In this document: positions 29,433 through 40,406 of the stretch, piece by piece
How the letters are laid out: each line of letters starts with the position of its first letter
How positions within the stretch are numbered: the first letter of the stretch is position 1
Assembly (NCBI GenBank): GCA_015179125.1
Contig: WHVA01000005.1
Coordinates: 310,001-374,000, forward strand
DNA length: 64,000 nt
Reading direction: 5' to 3'
Source: Gautieria morchelliformis
Lineage: Eukaryota > Basidiomycota > Agaricomycetes > Gomphales > Gomphaceae
The notes under the pieces: model-generated
What the model was told of the DNA's origin: nothing
The model's input: only the letters and a program-made list of their open reading frames with translations
The model's database searches: none
Made by a program: the position numbers and the translations under genes

Positions 29433-30464
29433 GTGGGATACTTTGAAGACTCGAAAGCATACAAAGTATGGGTTCCATGCACCCAAACGCTCATCAAGGC
29501 CAGGGACGTAATATTCGATGAATTAAAACATATTGAACACACTATGATACGTTACATTGACGACGACGACACCCCTTACCTCTGGGTAATCGACAGCAAG
29601 ACCACTCCATGCGTGCAACAAAACAGCCCAGACCACGACGAAGATGACGATGATCAGATGCCACCATTGGTACTGCAGACGGATTTCGATGAAGACCTTA
29701 CAGAACAGGAGGATGAGAGAATTGAAGCAACGTTGGAAATACGAGGAGGGAGGTTACACATGGAGGGAGACAACGCAGAAGCCGAACAAGAAGGAGAACA
29801 AGAAAAAAATAACATTAGAGGTAACATCAGCGAAGAGGAGAAGGAAGAAAGGGATGTGGCACCAAAGGAATTTTCAAAAGGTCCGTGGATGGACCCAGGG
29901 AACATGGAATATGGAAGAGGAAGAAGAAATACAGCATTACTCACAGAGATAGCAGCGTTGGCATACGGAAGGATGGAATTGGAGGAAACCGAAAGAGCGT
30001 TCGTGGTATTGGCAGAGGACAAACCAGGGAGCTATAAAGAGGCTATGAGATCGGGGAACGCAGAGAGATGGAGAAAGGCATGCGAGGAGGAATATAAAAT
30101 GTTGATGGGATACAACACGTGGGAACTGGTCAAGAAGCCAGCAGAGGCTAACGTGGTGGGAAGCAGATGGGTATTTCGCGCCAAAAGAGACAATCGAGGG
30201 GAGATTGATAAGTTCAAATCAAGGGTAGTGGCACAAGGCTACTCACAAGTTTCAGGGGTCGATTATCAAGAAACCTACTCGCCCACCATTCGACTCACAT
30301 CCATACGACTCATTCTCGCTCTCGCCTGCAAATATAACCTCGAATTACGACAGGTGGACGTAAAGGGGGCATACCTGAATGGAAAATTGGAGGATATCAT
30401 ATATATGCGGCAACCGGAGGGATTCGTCAAAGAGGGGGGGGGGGACACTTGGTGTGTAGATTGA
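29433..30464 (+). CDS. Copia-C integrase C-terminus and reverse transcriptase N-terminal half
   Basis: The frame picks up the VGYFEDSKAYKVWVP element of the copia integrase tail, passes a very acidic linker with Glu/Asp runs and enters RVT_2 RT (WRKACEEEYKML, GSRWVF, VDVKGAYLNGKLE, YMRQPEGFV). It ends at an 11-base G run (30434-30444), where the coding sense moves to another frame. Confidence 0.82.
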   Translation: MGYFEDSKAYKVWVPCTQTLIKARDVIFDELKHIEHTMIRYIDDDDTPYLWVIDSKTTPCVQQNSPDHDEDDDDQMPPLVLQTDFDEDLTEQEDERIEATLEIRGGRLHMEGDNAEAEQEGEQEKNNIRGNISEEEKEERDVAPKEFSKGPWMDPGNMEYGRGRRNTALLTEIAALAYGRMELEETERAFVVLAEDKPGSYKEAMRSGNAERWRKACEEEYKMLMGYNTWELVKKPAEANVVGSRWVFRAKRDNRGEIDKFKSRVVAQGYSQVSGVDYQETYSPTIRLTSIRLILALACKYNLELRQVDVKGAYLNGKLEDIIYMRQPEGFVKEGGGDTWCVD

Positions 30465-30841
30465 AGAAAGGGATTTATGGATTGAAGCAGTCAGGGAGGG
30501 TATGGCACGGGACTCTGAGGAGGGAGATGGAAAAGATCGGTTTTAGGGCGGGAGAGGTGGACAAAACAGTTTTCTTCAGGTTCGGGGAAGGGGACAGCGT
30601 GGATATAGCGGGGTGGTACGTGGATGATGGACTCCTCGCATCGATCTCGGCCTCTATGATGGAAAGAATGGTATCAGATATCAAGGGGAGCTTCGATATA
30701 CAAGACTTGGGGGACCCAACACCACTTCTGGGAATCCAAATCACACGAAATCGAGACCTCGGCACCATCCACACATATCGCAAAGTGCATTCATTGATAC
30801 TATCACCAAAAGATTCAACATCACATCTGGACGAGCAGTGA
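30449..30841 (+). pseudogene. Copia-C reverse transcriptase C-terminal part
   Basis: It resumes with LKKGIYGLKQSGRVW and contains the catalytic box as WYVDDGLLAS, then DLGDPTPLLGIQI. Another frameshift lies near 30780, and the remaining RT (~30780-30956) is readable in a third frame up to the solo LTR that interrupts it. Confidence 0.8.
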
Positions 30842-30956
30842 ACTCACCAATGGACCACAATGTCGAGCTACGTAATTCCACCACTTCATCAGATGTCATC
30901 GATTTCACATATGCATCCATAATCGGAAGTATCAACTATTGCGCGGTGGCCACTCG

Positions 30957-31453
30957 TGTAGAGGACAGGAATTATAGGCAGTAGGAATGGACTTCTTGCT
31001 CAAAAGAATAGACTAGAAAACAATTCACTCTCTCAGTGAATTTAGTTGTCACTGTAAATATATTATACACTACCTAGAAAACAATTCACTACAGAGGATT
31101 TCTAGGTTAATAAATCGAAAGAATGCTAGACTAATTTACTTGCCTCTCTCAGTGAATTTAGTTGTCACTGAGAGAGGGGGAAACTGTTTCACTGCGCATG
31201 TACTACTAGCCGGCCCTTTAGCGCCCAAGAGCTCGCGCGTCGAAGTCATTTCAGACTCCGCTGGGTGCAGCCGCTTGTGAAAGTAGGAATAACAAAATGA
31301 AATAGAGAGACAGGGAGTGAGTGGAAAATTTCGAAAATAACCAGAGAAATGGATGCATAATACAAGAACAAAATGAGAAGAAATTGAGAAAGCACACAAC
31401 AAATTGGATATATTATGCTTGATTTTGGTGCAGGAGCATCAATGCACCCAACA
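30957..31453 (-). repeat. Solo LTR of the Copia-A family inside Copia-C pol
   Basis: 497 bp, TGTAGAGGACAGG to CACCCAACA, the same family as the Copia-A2 LTRs but with an extra ~60-bp internal duplication (repeat of AACAATTCACT and the LTR hairpin arm). It is flanked by a perfect 5-bp duplication ACTCG (30952-30956 and 31454-31458). Removing the LTR and one duplication joins the copia ATRPDIAYAV motif precisely. Solo state implies LTR-LTR recombination. Confidence 0.93.
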
Positions 31454-32089
31454 ACTCGACCCGACATCGCTTACGCAGTCAACAAATGTGCTCAATTTTC
31501 GTCCAAACCAAATATTACCCATTGGGAGGCCACGAAGAGAATCGTCAGATATCTGTTGAATACGAGGGAATATGGGATAACTTATATGAGGGAGGGAGAC
31601 GGAGCAATGGGATTCGTTCACAACCTGGTGGGGTACACAGACGTGGACTTCGCAGGTGATCGAGACAATCGGAAATCCACAACGGGCTGGGTGTTCACAT
31701 TCAATGGCGCACCAATATCCTGGGTTTCAAAAAAGCAGAGCCTGGTCAGCAGATCGACCATGGAATCAGAAGTGATAGCGGGATCATTTGCAAGCACAGA
31801 AGGCATTTGGCTCATCAGGCTCGGAAAAGACTTTAAACACAACTTCACTCCTGTCCCCATCTTCACAGATAATCAATCCGCCATCGCCTTCTCCAACGAT
31901 AGCACCAACAACAATCGATTGAAGCATATTGACATGCACTATCATTACACGAAGGAACAGATCGCTGCAGGCAACATACGTCTACGTTACATCAAAACTC
32001 TCGAGAATCCCGCTGACATTCTAACCAAACCCTTATTGCCACGCAAGCACCTCCACATCCTAGAAATGCTAGGAGTGCATCGGGCTTGA
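31454..32089 (+). pseudogene. Copia-C RNase H domain
   Basis: After the solo LTR the frame continues from RPDIAYAVNKCAQF into RNase H: YTDVDFAGD, SRSTMESEV (catalytic Glu region), FTDNQSAI and LKHIDMHYH, then ENPADILTKPL at the C-terminus. It ends at TGA 32087, just before a GAAGGGGAG polypurine tract and the LTR. This piece is intact in itself but cut off from the rest of pol. Confidence 0.88.
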
Positions 32090-32096
32090 AGGGGAG

Positions 32097-32801
32097 TGTT
32101 ACAAAAAATGCCTATTCCATTATTACACTACCTAATCCCAACACGTCCCAACACCTATACCGTCTCATACCTTACACACTCACTCAAGCCACCACAACCA
32201 ATCGTCCTAACATCCACACTTATCTACATGAGCCCACACTTATCTACATGAGCCCACACTTTCCTATGCCGATCATCGCATGTACAACCCGTGGAACCAG
32301 CCCTGACCCAAAGCAGAAACCTGAACACGAGGGATTCTGATCCATGGAGTGGCACACTGATCGGTTCATCATGTACGGACTTTTCTTCCCCCGTTACCTT
32401 CCACACGTCCACATTCCATGATCACTTCTGTTTTCTGATTCCTAATACATGCAAACCACCTGCTATTCGATAGATCGTCCCTACCGCAGTAACCGGCACC
32501 ATAACCCCCGTATCTCACTTACACATCCCTTTGTGCCAGTAGCCGCTTCCTCTGTCATATCTCGTCCCACACACAGTTAAATAGCTGTCTTGTATGAAGT
32601 GAAATCCCCAGTCAATTAGAACTCATTTGTCTTGGAAGTCATCGAATGTCTTACTGCGCATATATTGTGCAACCGCTGTTCGAGATACACATATACAGTG
32701 TATACTCGATCTCTCTATTTTCTACTCGATTCGACTTCTATTCGAAGTCTGAATTATACTGCTACCTAAACTCACTATCAACAAACTCTTAATCTTTCTC
32801 A
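32097..32801 (+). repeat. 3' LTR of Copia-C
   Basis: 705 bp, TGTTACAAAAAATGCC to TCTTTCTCA, followed by target duplication GTGTG. A few percent divergence from the 5' LTR and a ~19-bp tandem duplication (TTATCTACATGAGCCCACAC twice) indicate moderate age. Confidence 0.92.
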
Positions 32802-32806
32802 GTGTG

Positions 32807-33800
32807 GACTCCCGTGATATCGGGGTGATTGGAGGCACGGATTGGGTTGGATTGAGTGGATATGTTTGGGTTCGGTGATCTCGGGCATAGGTCATTGTGA
32901 TGTATATGCATTCAGATGTATATTGACAAGTTGATTTGGGGGTTGGAATTGTGCTGATATAATTACCGTGTCGATATGATATTTCTTTAGTATTTCCAAC
33001 ATTGTGTAGTTGCGTTGGGGCCAGTTGCACAGTTTGACCACGTATTGCCAGATCATCGCAGCACCTATGGGCCATCTCCTATGGCACGTATGAACACACC
33101 TCTTAAGGTGCCCAAGTTCTCTGGCACCCACGGGATCATCAGTTGATCCATATACCCATTACCTACACTTATTCCCCCTTAACTGCGCCCCACCCAATCT
33201 CCGTTCCACCTTAGCTCCAATTCTTCCGAGGGTGTATCTCATGTTTCCTATTTAGGGCTTCATCATAATCCTGGGTTTTCCTTCATTTTCTGAGTAACAT
33301 GTCACTTTAAATACATGCCAAGATTGTGTTCAGAACACAATGCAGAGCCTTCTGCATCCATCACGTAATTCCTAGAGGAAATCCCTAGCTTCCTAGGAGG
33401 TTGTTTGGAAACTATAAGAAGTATCAAACTCTAATATCTCCTTAAGATAATTTAAATACTTGGAGTCTATTCTAAATATAATTTGGATTTTAAAACTTCT
33501 GGAATTTTTAAAACTTATTTGTACATCATGAAACAAAGCATCTTTTAAGAGCTGAATAGATTATGAAATACTGTGGTGAGTTAGAACTTTAAGAATTTTA
33601 AAAGGTATACTCCCTTAGATAGTACATTTCATACATGTGTATGCCATTGACACCTTTAAATACATATGTGTTACCTCAGAATGGGTGAGTTAACTAGAAG
33701 ATATTTCTATTTGATTCAACATACTAAGAATACCTGGGCGGGTTTGCTTAATTAGGAAGGTTGTAGGGTGAAAAATCTCTAATAGTATCTTACATATTTT
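32807..33800. other. Non-coding stretch
   Basis: AT-rich, with no frame above background and no internal repeat noted. The sequence at 32807 is the pre-insertion continuation of 26049. Confidence 0.35.
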
Positions 33801-34354
33801 TGTTAGAATATGATCCTTCATAAGGTTGACCGAGCTCGGGGGCGAAACCTGAGGTAAGGTCCAAGGTTACAGAGCAAGGTTCTGATAGGGAGGTCGGAGA
33901 GGGACTTGGATTCAGCTTATGTGCTGCGCTGACCCTACGCACGAGTCCCAACTTCGGAGGTAAACGAATAAGAGGCGAGGTTTGGCTCAAGAGGTGAAGG
34001 CTTAGAAACAAGCTAAGGATCAAGAGGTACGATAGTTGATTTTCAGACTGAGGAATAGGGGTGCATACAGGGGGGTTTATATACGAGCGAGGGTAAGGGT
34101 CAGGGGCGAGCATATTCGGGGGGGTGGTCAGGGCGAGGTCAGGGCGAAGTTAATATATGAATGATGTGTGATGGAACGGGATCAGTAACTAATGGGATTT
34201 GGGCATGGGATCAAGGTCGGATATGAGCTCAAGCTCGGGCTCAGGCTCAGGCGCAGGATTAGAATTACAAGTACTCAGGCATGAGTATCACAAGGCTCGG
34301 GCTTGGAAAAAGGGTTGTACCAGTAAGTAACCAGCCAAAGGCCAGGTCCTTACA
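33801..34354 (-). repeat. Solo LTR (family S), copy 1
   Basis: 554 bp, ending in GGTCCTTACA, the reverse complement of the start of the copy at 50715-51247. It is flanked by a perfect 5-bp duplication ATTTT (33796-33800 and 34355-34359). It contains runs such as GCTCGGGCTCAGGCTCAGG. No internal region remains. Confidence 0.9.
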
Positions 34355-34778
34355 ATTTTACATGGAAAGAACTGCAGTCTAGTTTTTAAAAAATGGAGTA
34401 CCAACAAAAGTATTAACAGATATCTATAAACAGAAGGAAATCATATACAATGGATTATATTAAATGACCTTTAATTGTTTAGCATGTAACATGGAGAACT
34501 ATTTCCCAGAATTGCTTTTTAATAATAGAATAGTTTCAGAAAAGATATCACTATTTAAAGATGGATTTTTATAGGAATGTCACTTTTATTAGTAAACATC
34601 TGATATTATAGTAATTCCAAACACCCTCCCTACTGAACTCCCTTTGCACGCCTGCTCTTAATCCCAATTCAATCCCATGTCGTGTCTTCCAACACCATCC
34701 CATCATACAAGGTGCACCATTCCCCTATTGCATGACCTCTCACCTTTCGCCAACTTTCCCATAACTTGACCCATCACT
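34355..34778. promoter_or_regulatory. Upstream region of the six-exon host-like gene
   Basis: AT-rich sequence turning C/T-rich (34620-34775) just before ATG 34779, as is common for basidiomycete promoters. No TATA box is obvious. Confidence 0.25.
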
Positions 34779-37219
34779 ATGTCCACTCAAGCGCCTCTAG
34801 GGGACAACAGTTTTCAACGTATTCCACCCACTTCCCCATCGCGATCCCAACTATTTCCTAACAATGAGAATGCAGTGTGCACTCCTCTGATGGACTGCCT
34901 TGCTGTGAGTACGGAGCAAGGTCATGTTATTATTGAACCAACCAGGATATGATGCCATTGTTCCAGGCTATTCAATCTGGCAAATACGCTAAACCCACCA
35001 CTGTTAGAATATTCGCAAGGTGTTCCCCATTGCGCAAGACCAGGCACGCTGTCCTGCATGTGCCCTCTAAGTCCAAGCAATGTGGGCACTTGCAGGGAAC
35101 CATTGGTAATGTTCTTGACCCCGATGCCAATCCCACTGAGGATGAAGAATTTTGGTGTGAGAAGGTATGCATGTTCCATTTATTGATAATGCAATCTGCA
35201 ACATCTCTTCATGTCCTGGACCGTGTCTAGTTTTTCCTGTATGATGGCGAATTTGATGTTCCGCTGCTCATATCTAATCTTGTGATTCATAATACTCTAC
35301 ACCTTATGTTCTCTGTGGGTGTTTCCGTCATTGACATTTGTATGTGAGTCTAATATGCTATATTTTTAGGGTGATCACAGTGAACCATTGAAGGTAGGTC
35401 ACTGTGGAAGTGATAGTTGGTGTATGCTGATTGGATTGGTGGCACTACTCACAATGAAAGGATGAGGAATATCTGCCTGCATCCACGCCAATGTTAATCG
35501 CTGGCCATCCCGATGACATTGACCGTGTCTACCAATATTCTTTTGGATATGGGTAGACATCGCTTGGACGGTAATTGTATGAATGGGTAAGAAAGGCGAC
35601 CACAAGGGTGCATGGCTAATCATTGCAATGTAATGACTGGCACCATTGTCAATGTATGTCTGTGAAAAATGCGCTATACCCTGGTGAGTTAGCCTAGTGG
35701 CACAATGAATTGATGGGTTTGACGTGATATAATGGTGGAAATTGAATGTTTGCAGTGTCTTCGCGGCACATGGGCGATATGCAGCATGATAAGCACATAG
35801 TCGGGCTAGTGGTATAGCCATCGTGGGTGCAATTGTCAGTGGGAAAGTAACAGATTCAAAGCAAGTAGGGTGGAACCCAACATAAGCCCTTTGGGTTGAT
35901 AGGGAAGTGTTTCTGGCCCTTTTGAATCCAATAATGGAGAAAATGAACATTTCGCCAACATGCTCGCAGAGAAGGAATTGGCGGAAAAGTGTGAGGCCGA
36001 GGAGGCCACTCAGAAGGAGAAGGAGCGGCTGGAGGAAGAGCGCAAGGAGCAGGAGTGCAAAGAACAAGAGAGCAAGGACCGCAAGGAGCGTGAATGCCTA
36101 GAGCGGGAGCGCCAGGATCGCAAGCGCGAACTTGAGTGCATCGAGTGCGAGCGTGAAGAAGGTGAGGCCGAAGAATCAGTGGAAAAGCTTGCGGAAGAGC
36201 AAGCCGCTGCGGAGAAACTTGCAGAAGAGCAAACCACTGTGGAAAAGGCGGCCCCAGCAGAGAAAAGTCACGTGGCTGCAAAGGTGAGTCCTTCAGTTCT
36301 CTTGATAGAGTAGGCTGACTGTCGGAACAGAAAAAACTTGCAGACGTGGATGAGATTTCCATGTGGAGTGAGACTCCATTGGAAGATATGCCGGAAGAGA
36401 CCCCAAAGCCCAAAAACAAGGGCAAGGGGAAAGCGACAGCGGAATGGCGGGTGGCGCAGGAAGAGAAACAGTGCTGGAAGGAAGCACACCGGGCGGGGGT
36501 CAAGAGGTTGGCTCTGGAAGAAGATGGCCCTTCGCAGCGGAAAGGGCAAGGGGAAAGTGACGGCGGAATGGCGGGCGGTGCAGGAAGAGAAACAGCGCCG
36601 GAAGGAAGCACACCGGGCAGGGGTCAAGAGGTCGGCTCTGGAAGAAGGTGGCCCTTCGCAGCGCCGCTGCGAAGGTTGCCTGGAGAAGGATCTTCTGTGT
36701 ATCTGGGACTTGGCTGGAAAAGCCACCACCTGTAACCGGTGCAAGGATGCCAAGAGGGCGTGCATCGTTGATGGGCTCACAGCCCGAGTATTGACCAAGC
36801 GGAAGAAGACCGGAGGGTCAGAAATGGGCTCGGAAAAGCCCTTGCAAGGAGGCTGGAAACCCTTGTCCAGGGCTGCCAAGGTGAAGGGAATCCAAGGGGG
36901 CCAGAGGCGAGCGGAAGTGGGGTGACAGGACAGGAGTGGACCACATATCCACTTCTGGATATCACAAGGTCACTCTGGGGACTGCTCCAGCAGGGGGAGC
37001 AAATGCTGTGGATGCAGCACAACTTCTACAGCGCGGTCATGGATCGCCTCGGAGCATTCGAGGACCATCTCAATCAGGTCGTTGCGGAGTTGCGCTGGAT
37101 GCAGGAGACTGAGGATTCAGAAGCGGCGGTGGAAGTGTCAGAGGGCGAGGTCCAGGACGTTGTGAGGTTTGAGGAAGCCTATGGGAGGAACGGAGATGCG
37201 GAGGATCCAGAGGTGGGTG
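34779..37219 (+). pseudogene. Six-exon gene with coiled coil and Zn2Cys6-like motif, split by Copia-A2
   Basis: Proposed exons are 34779-34904, 34946-35164, 35370-35393, 35903-36283, 36331-36880 and 36934-37219 plus 42340-42380. All introns have GT..AG ends and every join is phase 0, strong internal support. The N-terminus starts MSTQAPLGDN; exon 4 is a long Glu/Lys/Arg-rich coiled coil; exon 5 carries six cysteines spaced C-x2-C-x6-C-x10-C-x2-C-x6-C, which fits the fungal Zn(II)2Cys6 DNA-binding cluster; the last exon is acidic. Exon 5 also contains a 124-bp tandem duplication that shifts the frame before the cysteines; without it exon 5 is a whole number of codons and the protein would be about 500 residues. 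Copia-A2 removes only the final ~14 codons. A nuclear regulator is possible; the family is not recognised. Confidence 0.6.
36418..36665 (+). repeat. 124-bp tandem duplication in exon 5
   Basis: AAGGGCAAGGGGAAAG begins at 36418 and again at 36542. The copies differ at about ten positions. Because 124 is not a multiple of three, the Zn2Cys6-like region downstream is put in a different frame from the exon start. Confidence 0.85.
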
Positions 37220-37655
37220 TGTTGAGGACAGGAATTATAGGCAGTAGGTATGGACTTGTTGCTCAAAAGAATAGACTAGAAATTAATTCACTACAGAGGA
37301 TTTCTAGGTCAATAAATCGAAAGAATGCTAGACTAATTTACTTGCCTCTCTCAGTGAATTTAGTTGTCACTGAGAGAGGGGGAAATTGTTTCACTGCGCA
37401 TGTACTACTATCCGGCCCTTTAGCGCCCAAGAGCTCGCGCGTCGAAGTCATTTCAGACTCCGCTGGGTGCAGCCGCTTGTGAAAGTAGGAATAACAAAAT
37501 GAAATAGAGAGACAGGGAGTGAGTGGAAAATTTCGAAAATAACCAGAGAAATGGATGCATGATACAAGAATAACATGAGAAGAAATTGAGAAAGCACACA
37601 ACAAATTGGATATATTATGCTTGATTTTGGTGCAGGAGCATCAATGCACCCAACA
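37220..37655 (-). repeat. 3' LTR of Copia-A2
   Basis: 436 bp, identical by eye to the LTR at 41899-42334. It is flanked on the left by GGGTG (37215-37219). Inside, 13-bp arms CCTCTCTCAGTGA / TCACTGAGAGAGG form a hairpin at 37345-37379. The polypurine tract (inverted) follows at 37656-37670. Confidence 0.95.
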
Positions 37656-37700
37656 CGCCCCCTCAAGCTTAATATATTCCGATTTGCTCGTTGAGGATCT

Positions 37701-40406
37701 TCACTCTAGGACTAGAAAGTCCTTTGGTGAGGATATCTGCAAATAAACGAGCTTGGCTTGTTGATTTTTGATTATATCTCGAAGGAAATATAATCTGATG
37801 TCGAAATGTTTGGTTCTCGTGTGTTGTTGAGTGCCATATGTGATGGCAATGGCTGATTGATTGTCTGAATAAATTTTGATGGGTCTGTTCAGTGGTTGGA
37901 ATATTTCAGAAATAAAATGGCACATCCAAAGAGCCTCTTTGCCCGCATGGGTCAGGGCGACGAATTCGGCTTCAGTTGATGAGAGGGCTACTATCGACTG
38001 TTTCTGGCAACTCCATGAAACAGTGCCTCCATCAATCTGAAATAAGTATGCCGAATACGAACGCCTATGACTCTGTGAACCCCAATCCGCATCTGAATAC
38101 CCCATCAAGCCGTCTCGATTTCTTCCAAGTGTGAGCTTGTAATGCTTCGTGCCTTTCAAATATTTGAAGACACGTTTGACTGCATTCCAATGTGTGCCAC
38201 CTGGATTTTCGAGGAATTGCGAAAGCAATGACACCGCAAATGCAATGTCAGGTCGAGTGGCTACAGCTGCCCACATCAATGATCCTATAGCTTGCCTGTA
38301 CGGAAATTTCGACATGGCTTTCTTGCCTCTCTCTGTAGAAGGACACTGGTCTTTTGATAATTTAACAGCTGGGTCAAGGGGCGTAGCATAAGTCTTTGCA
38401 TCTTCGAGATTGAATTTTTTGATGATCTTCTCGATGTATGCAGGTTGTGAAATTGCAATAGTTTTCTTCTGCCAGTCTCTTTCGATTTTGAGATTCAATA
38501 GCCAATGAATCTCGCCTAGATCTTTCATACTGAAGACCTGAGCAAGATCTCGTTTGACTTCGTCCAGGACTGACTGATTCTCAGCTGTGATGGTGAGATC
38601 ATCCACAGCTGTTGCAATGATCACATGCCCCTTTCCGCCACGTCTATAAAATACAGCCCCATCTGTGGCTGACATAGTGAATCCTAATTTGTGGAATTCA
38701 CCACTTAGACGTTTGTACCATTCCCTTCCAGATTGTTTGAGGCCATAAAGTGCTTTCTTCAAAAGTAGCACTTCGTCTTTGTCTCCAGACTCATATCCAT
38801 ACGGCTGCTTCATGTAAATAGGTTCAGGCAGTGTAGCATTGAGGTATGCATAGTCCACGTCCATTTGATGGATAGGCCAGTCATTCCTAGCAGCAATGGC
38901 GCATATGATCCGTAGGGAGGATAACCGAGCAACAGGTGAGTATGTTTCATCATAGTCGACTCCAAACTTCTGTGTGAAGCCTTGGGCGACCATTCTCGAT
39001 TTAGGCATTATTGGTTTCCCTTCTGGGTTACGCTTCCAAAGGTAGACCCATTTATTACCGACAATATTGGCTCCAGGAGGTGGTTTGGCTTGTTCCCACA
39101 CTCCCTTGTCGATTAGGGCCTCATACTCTTTGTCCATTGATTTCTTCCATATAGGATTATTCAGAGCTTCGTCTGCATTGCTAGGTTCAATTTGACTCAA
39201 ATCCGGCGCCTTGTTATTGTTTTGACCGTCGGTTAGAAACGCACTGATGGCACACTCATAGCTACTGATGCCATCAATCTCGGAGGATAATTCTTGGTCG
39301 AATAAAACTTCTTTATGGTCCTCAACGTCCTCGTAAGCTAGCGTAGTCATATGTGCGCCAGCTTGTCTCTGAGTTTGAGATCTTGTTACGGGACCTGATG
39401 GGGCCGGTTGCACTTGTTGTTGACGGATCCTTTCGCTTCTCCTTATCGGTTCAGCTTCTCTAGGTCTGTCATCAACTTCCTGAATAGGTTGCAGCTTTTC
39501 AAGATATTCCTCTGGTGCATTTTCATCAATTTCTTCGATCTTTGCCTCTTCGCTGACTAAGCAACCGGGTACAGGCACTGATGCCGGAATGGCCTCCTTC
39601 TCTTCTCTAGACGTAGGTAGCTTGGATTCCTCAATAGAAATGATTGGGATCTTTCCCTTCTTCATCTCTGAATCAAACACAACGTTCTGCTCGACAGAAA
39701 CTTTGTGCGAGTCAGGCCAATAAATATAATGACCATGGCTCTGCGCAGAAATTCCTATCCACCGAGCTCTCTTGGCACGAGCTTCCAATTTATCTCCCTG
39801 AGTGACCTTAACATAGACTTCAGTTCCCCACGCGTGAATGTCTTTGAGATTCGGTTTCTCATGGTGGATCATTTCGTAGGGCGTTTTATCCGGTAGAGCT
39901 CTTGTGTGCGTCCTGTTCCTAAGATAATTGGCATGCTGTATTGCATAGCCCCATAATATCTTAGGAAGGCCTGATTCTAACAGCATGGCACGAGTTCTCT
40001 CAGTGAGAGTTCGGTTCAGACGTTCGGCAACACCATTAGACTCTGGTGTGTCGTGTACCGTCAACTGATGCTTCGTGCCTTGTTTGGCTAGATGCTGTTC
40101 GAATTCAGAGCTCGTATACTCGCCCCCTCGATCAGAAACAAGTGCCTTGATGTGCACATTTCTCTGTCGAAGCATTAAAGCCTCATAGAGCTTGTACTTT
40201 GAGAATGCTTCTGATTTGTTCGCCATGAGATAGATCACCGATTCTCTTGAGTAATCATCGATAAAGGAGACATAATATGACTTCTTATCGATTGTGAGGT
40301 GCCTTGCAGGTCCCCAGACATCAGAATAAATTCTGTCACCGAATTTTGACTTCGGTCTCTGGGTTCTCGAGGAAGAGGTTTGCGTGCAATCTTGGCCTGA
40401 ATACAC
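37701..40406 (-). CDS. Copia-A2 Pol: integrase core, reverse transcriptase, RNase H
   Basis: 901 codons, closely related to Copia-A1. Integrase: SDVWGP, VSDRGGEY and GVAERLN. RT: palm VDYAYLNA and AVDD box. RNase H: YSDADWG, TEAEF and SDNQSA, so the acidic residue missing in Copia-A1 is present. Two lesions: the true upstream sense is lost by a 1-nt deletion near 40350 relative to Copia-A1, and a ~19-nt deletion near 37740 removes the conserved PTEHMLAD segment and shifts the C-terminus. The apparent start (MYSGQD) is therefore not a real start. Confidence 0.9.
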   Translation of the reverse strand: MYSGQDCTQTSSSRTQRPKSKFGDRIYSDVWGPARHLTIDKKSYYVSFIDDYSRESVIYLMANKSEAFSKYKLYEALMLRQRNVHIKALVSDRGGEYTSSEFEQHLAKQGTKHQLTVHDTPESNGVAERLNRTLTERTRAMLLESGLPKILWGYAIQHANYLRNRTHTRALPDKTPYEMIHHEKPNLKDIHAWGTEVYVKVTQGDKLEARAKRARWIGISAQSHGHYIYWPDSHKVSVEQNVVFDSEMKKGKIPIISIEESKLPTSREEKEAIPASVPVPGCLVSEEAKIEEIDENAPEEYLEKLQPIQEVDDRPREAEPIRRSERIRQQQVQPAPSGPVTRSQTQRQAGAHMTTLAYEDVEDHKEVLFDQELSSEIDGISSYECAISAFLTDGQNNNKAPDLSQIEPSNADEALNNPIWKKSMDKEYEALIDKGVWEQAKPPPGANIVGNKWVYLWKRNPEGKPIMPKSRMVAQGFTQKFGVDYDETYSPVARLSSLRIICAIAARNDWPIHQMDVDYAYLNATLPEPIYMKQPYGYESGDKDEVLLLKKALYGLKQSGREWYKRLSGEFHKLGFTMSATDGAVFYRRGGKGHVIIATAVDDLTITAENQSVLDEVKRDLAQVFSMKDLGEIHWLLNLKIERDWQKKTIAISQPAYIEKIIKKFNLEDAKTYATPLDPAVKLSKDQCPSTERGKKAMSKFPYRQAIGSLMWAAVATRPDIAFAVSLLSQFLENPGGTHWNAVKRVFKYLKGTKHYKLTLGRNRDGLMGYSDADWGSQSHRRSYSAYLFQIDGGTVSWSCQKQSIVALSSTEAEFVALTHAGKEALWMCHFISEIFQPLNRPIKIYSDNQSAIAITYGTQQHTRTKHFDIRLYFLRDIIKNQQAKLVYLQISSPKDFLVLE

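Noticed and set aside
36010-36879. Long minus-strand frames opposite the coiled-coil and zinc exons
   Set aside because: They are shadows produced by the GC- and purine-rich plus-strand coding sequence; the plus strand has phase-consistent introns and a motif.
40340-40360. Programmed frameshift between the two Copia-A2 frames
   Set aside because: Copia-A1 reads straight through the same site with one more base, so this is a deletion and not a conserved slippery site.
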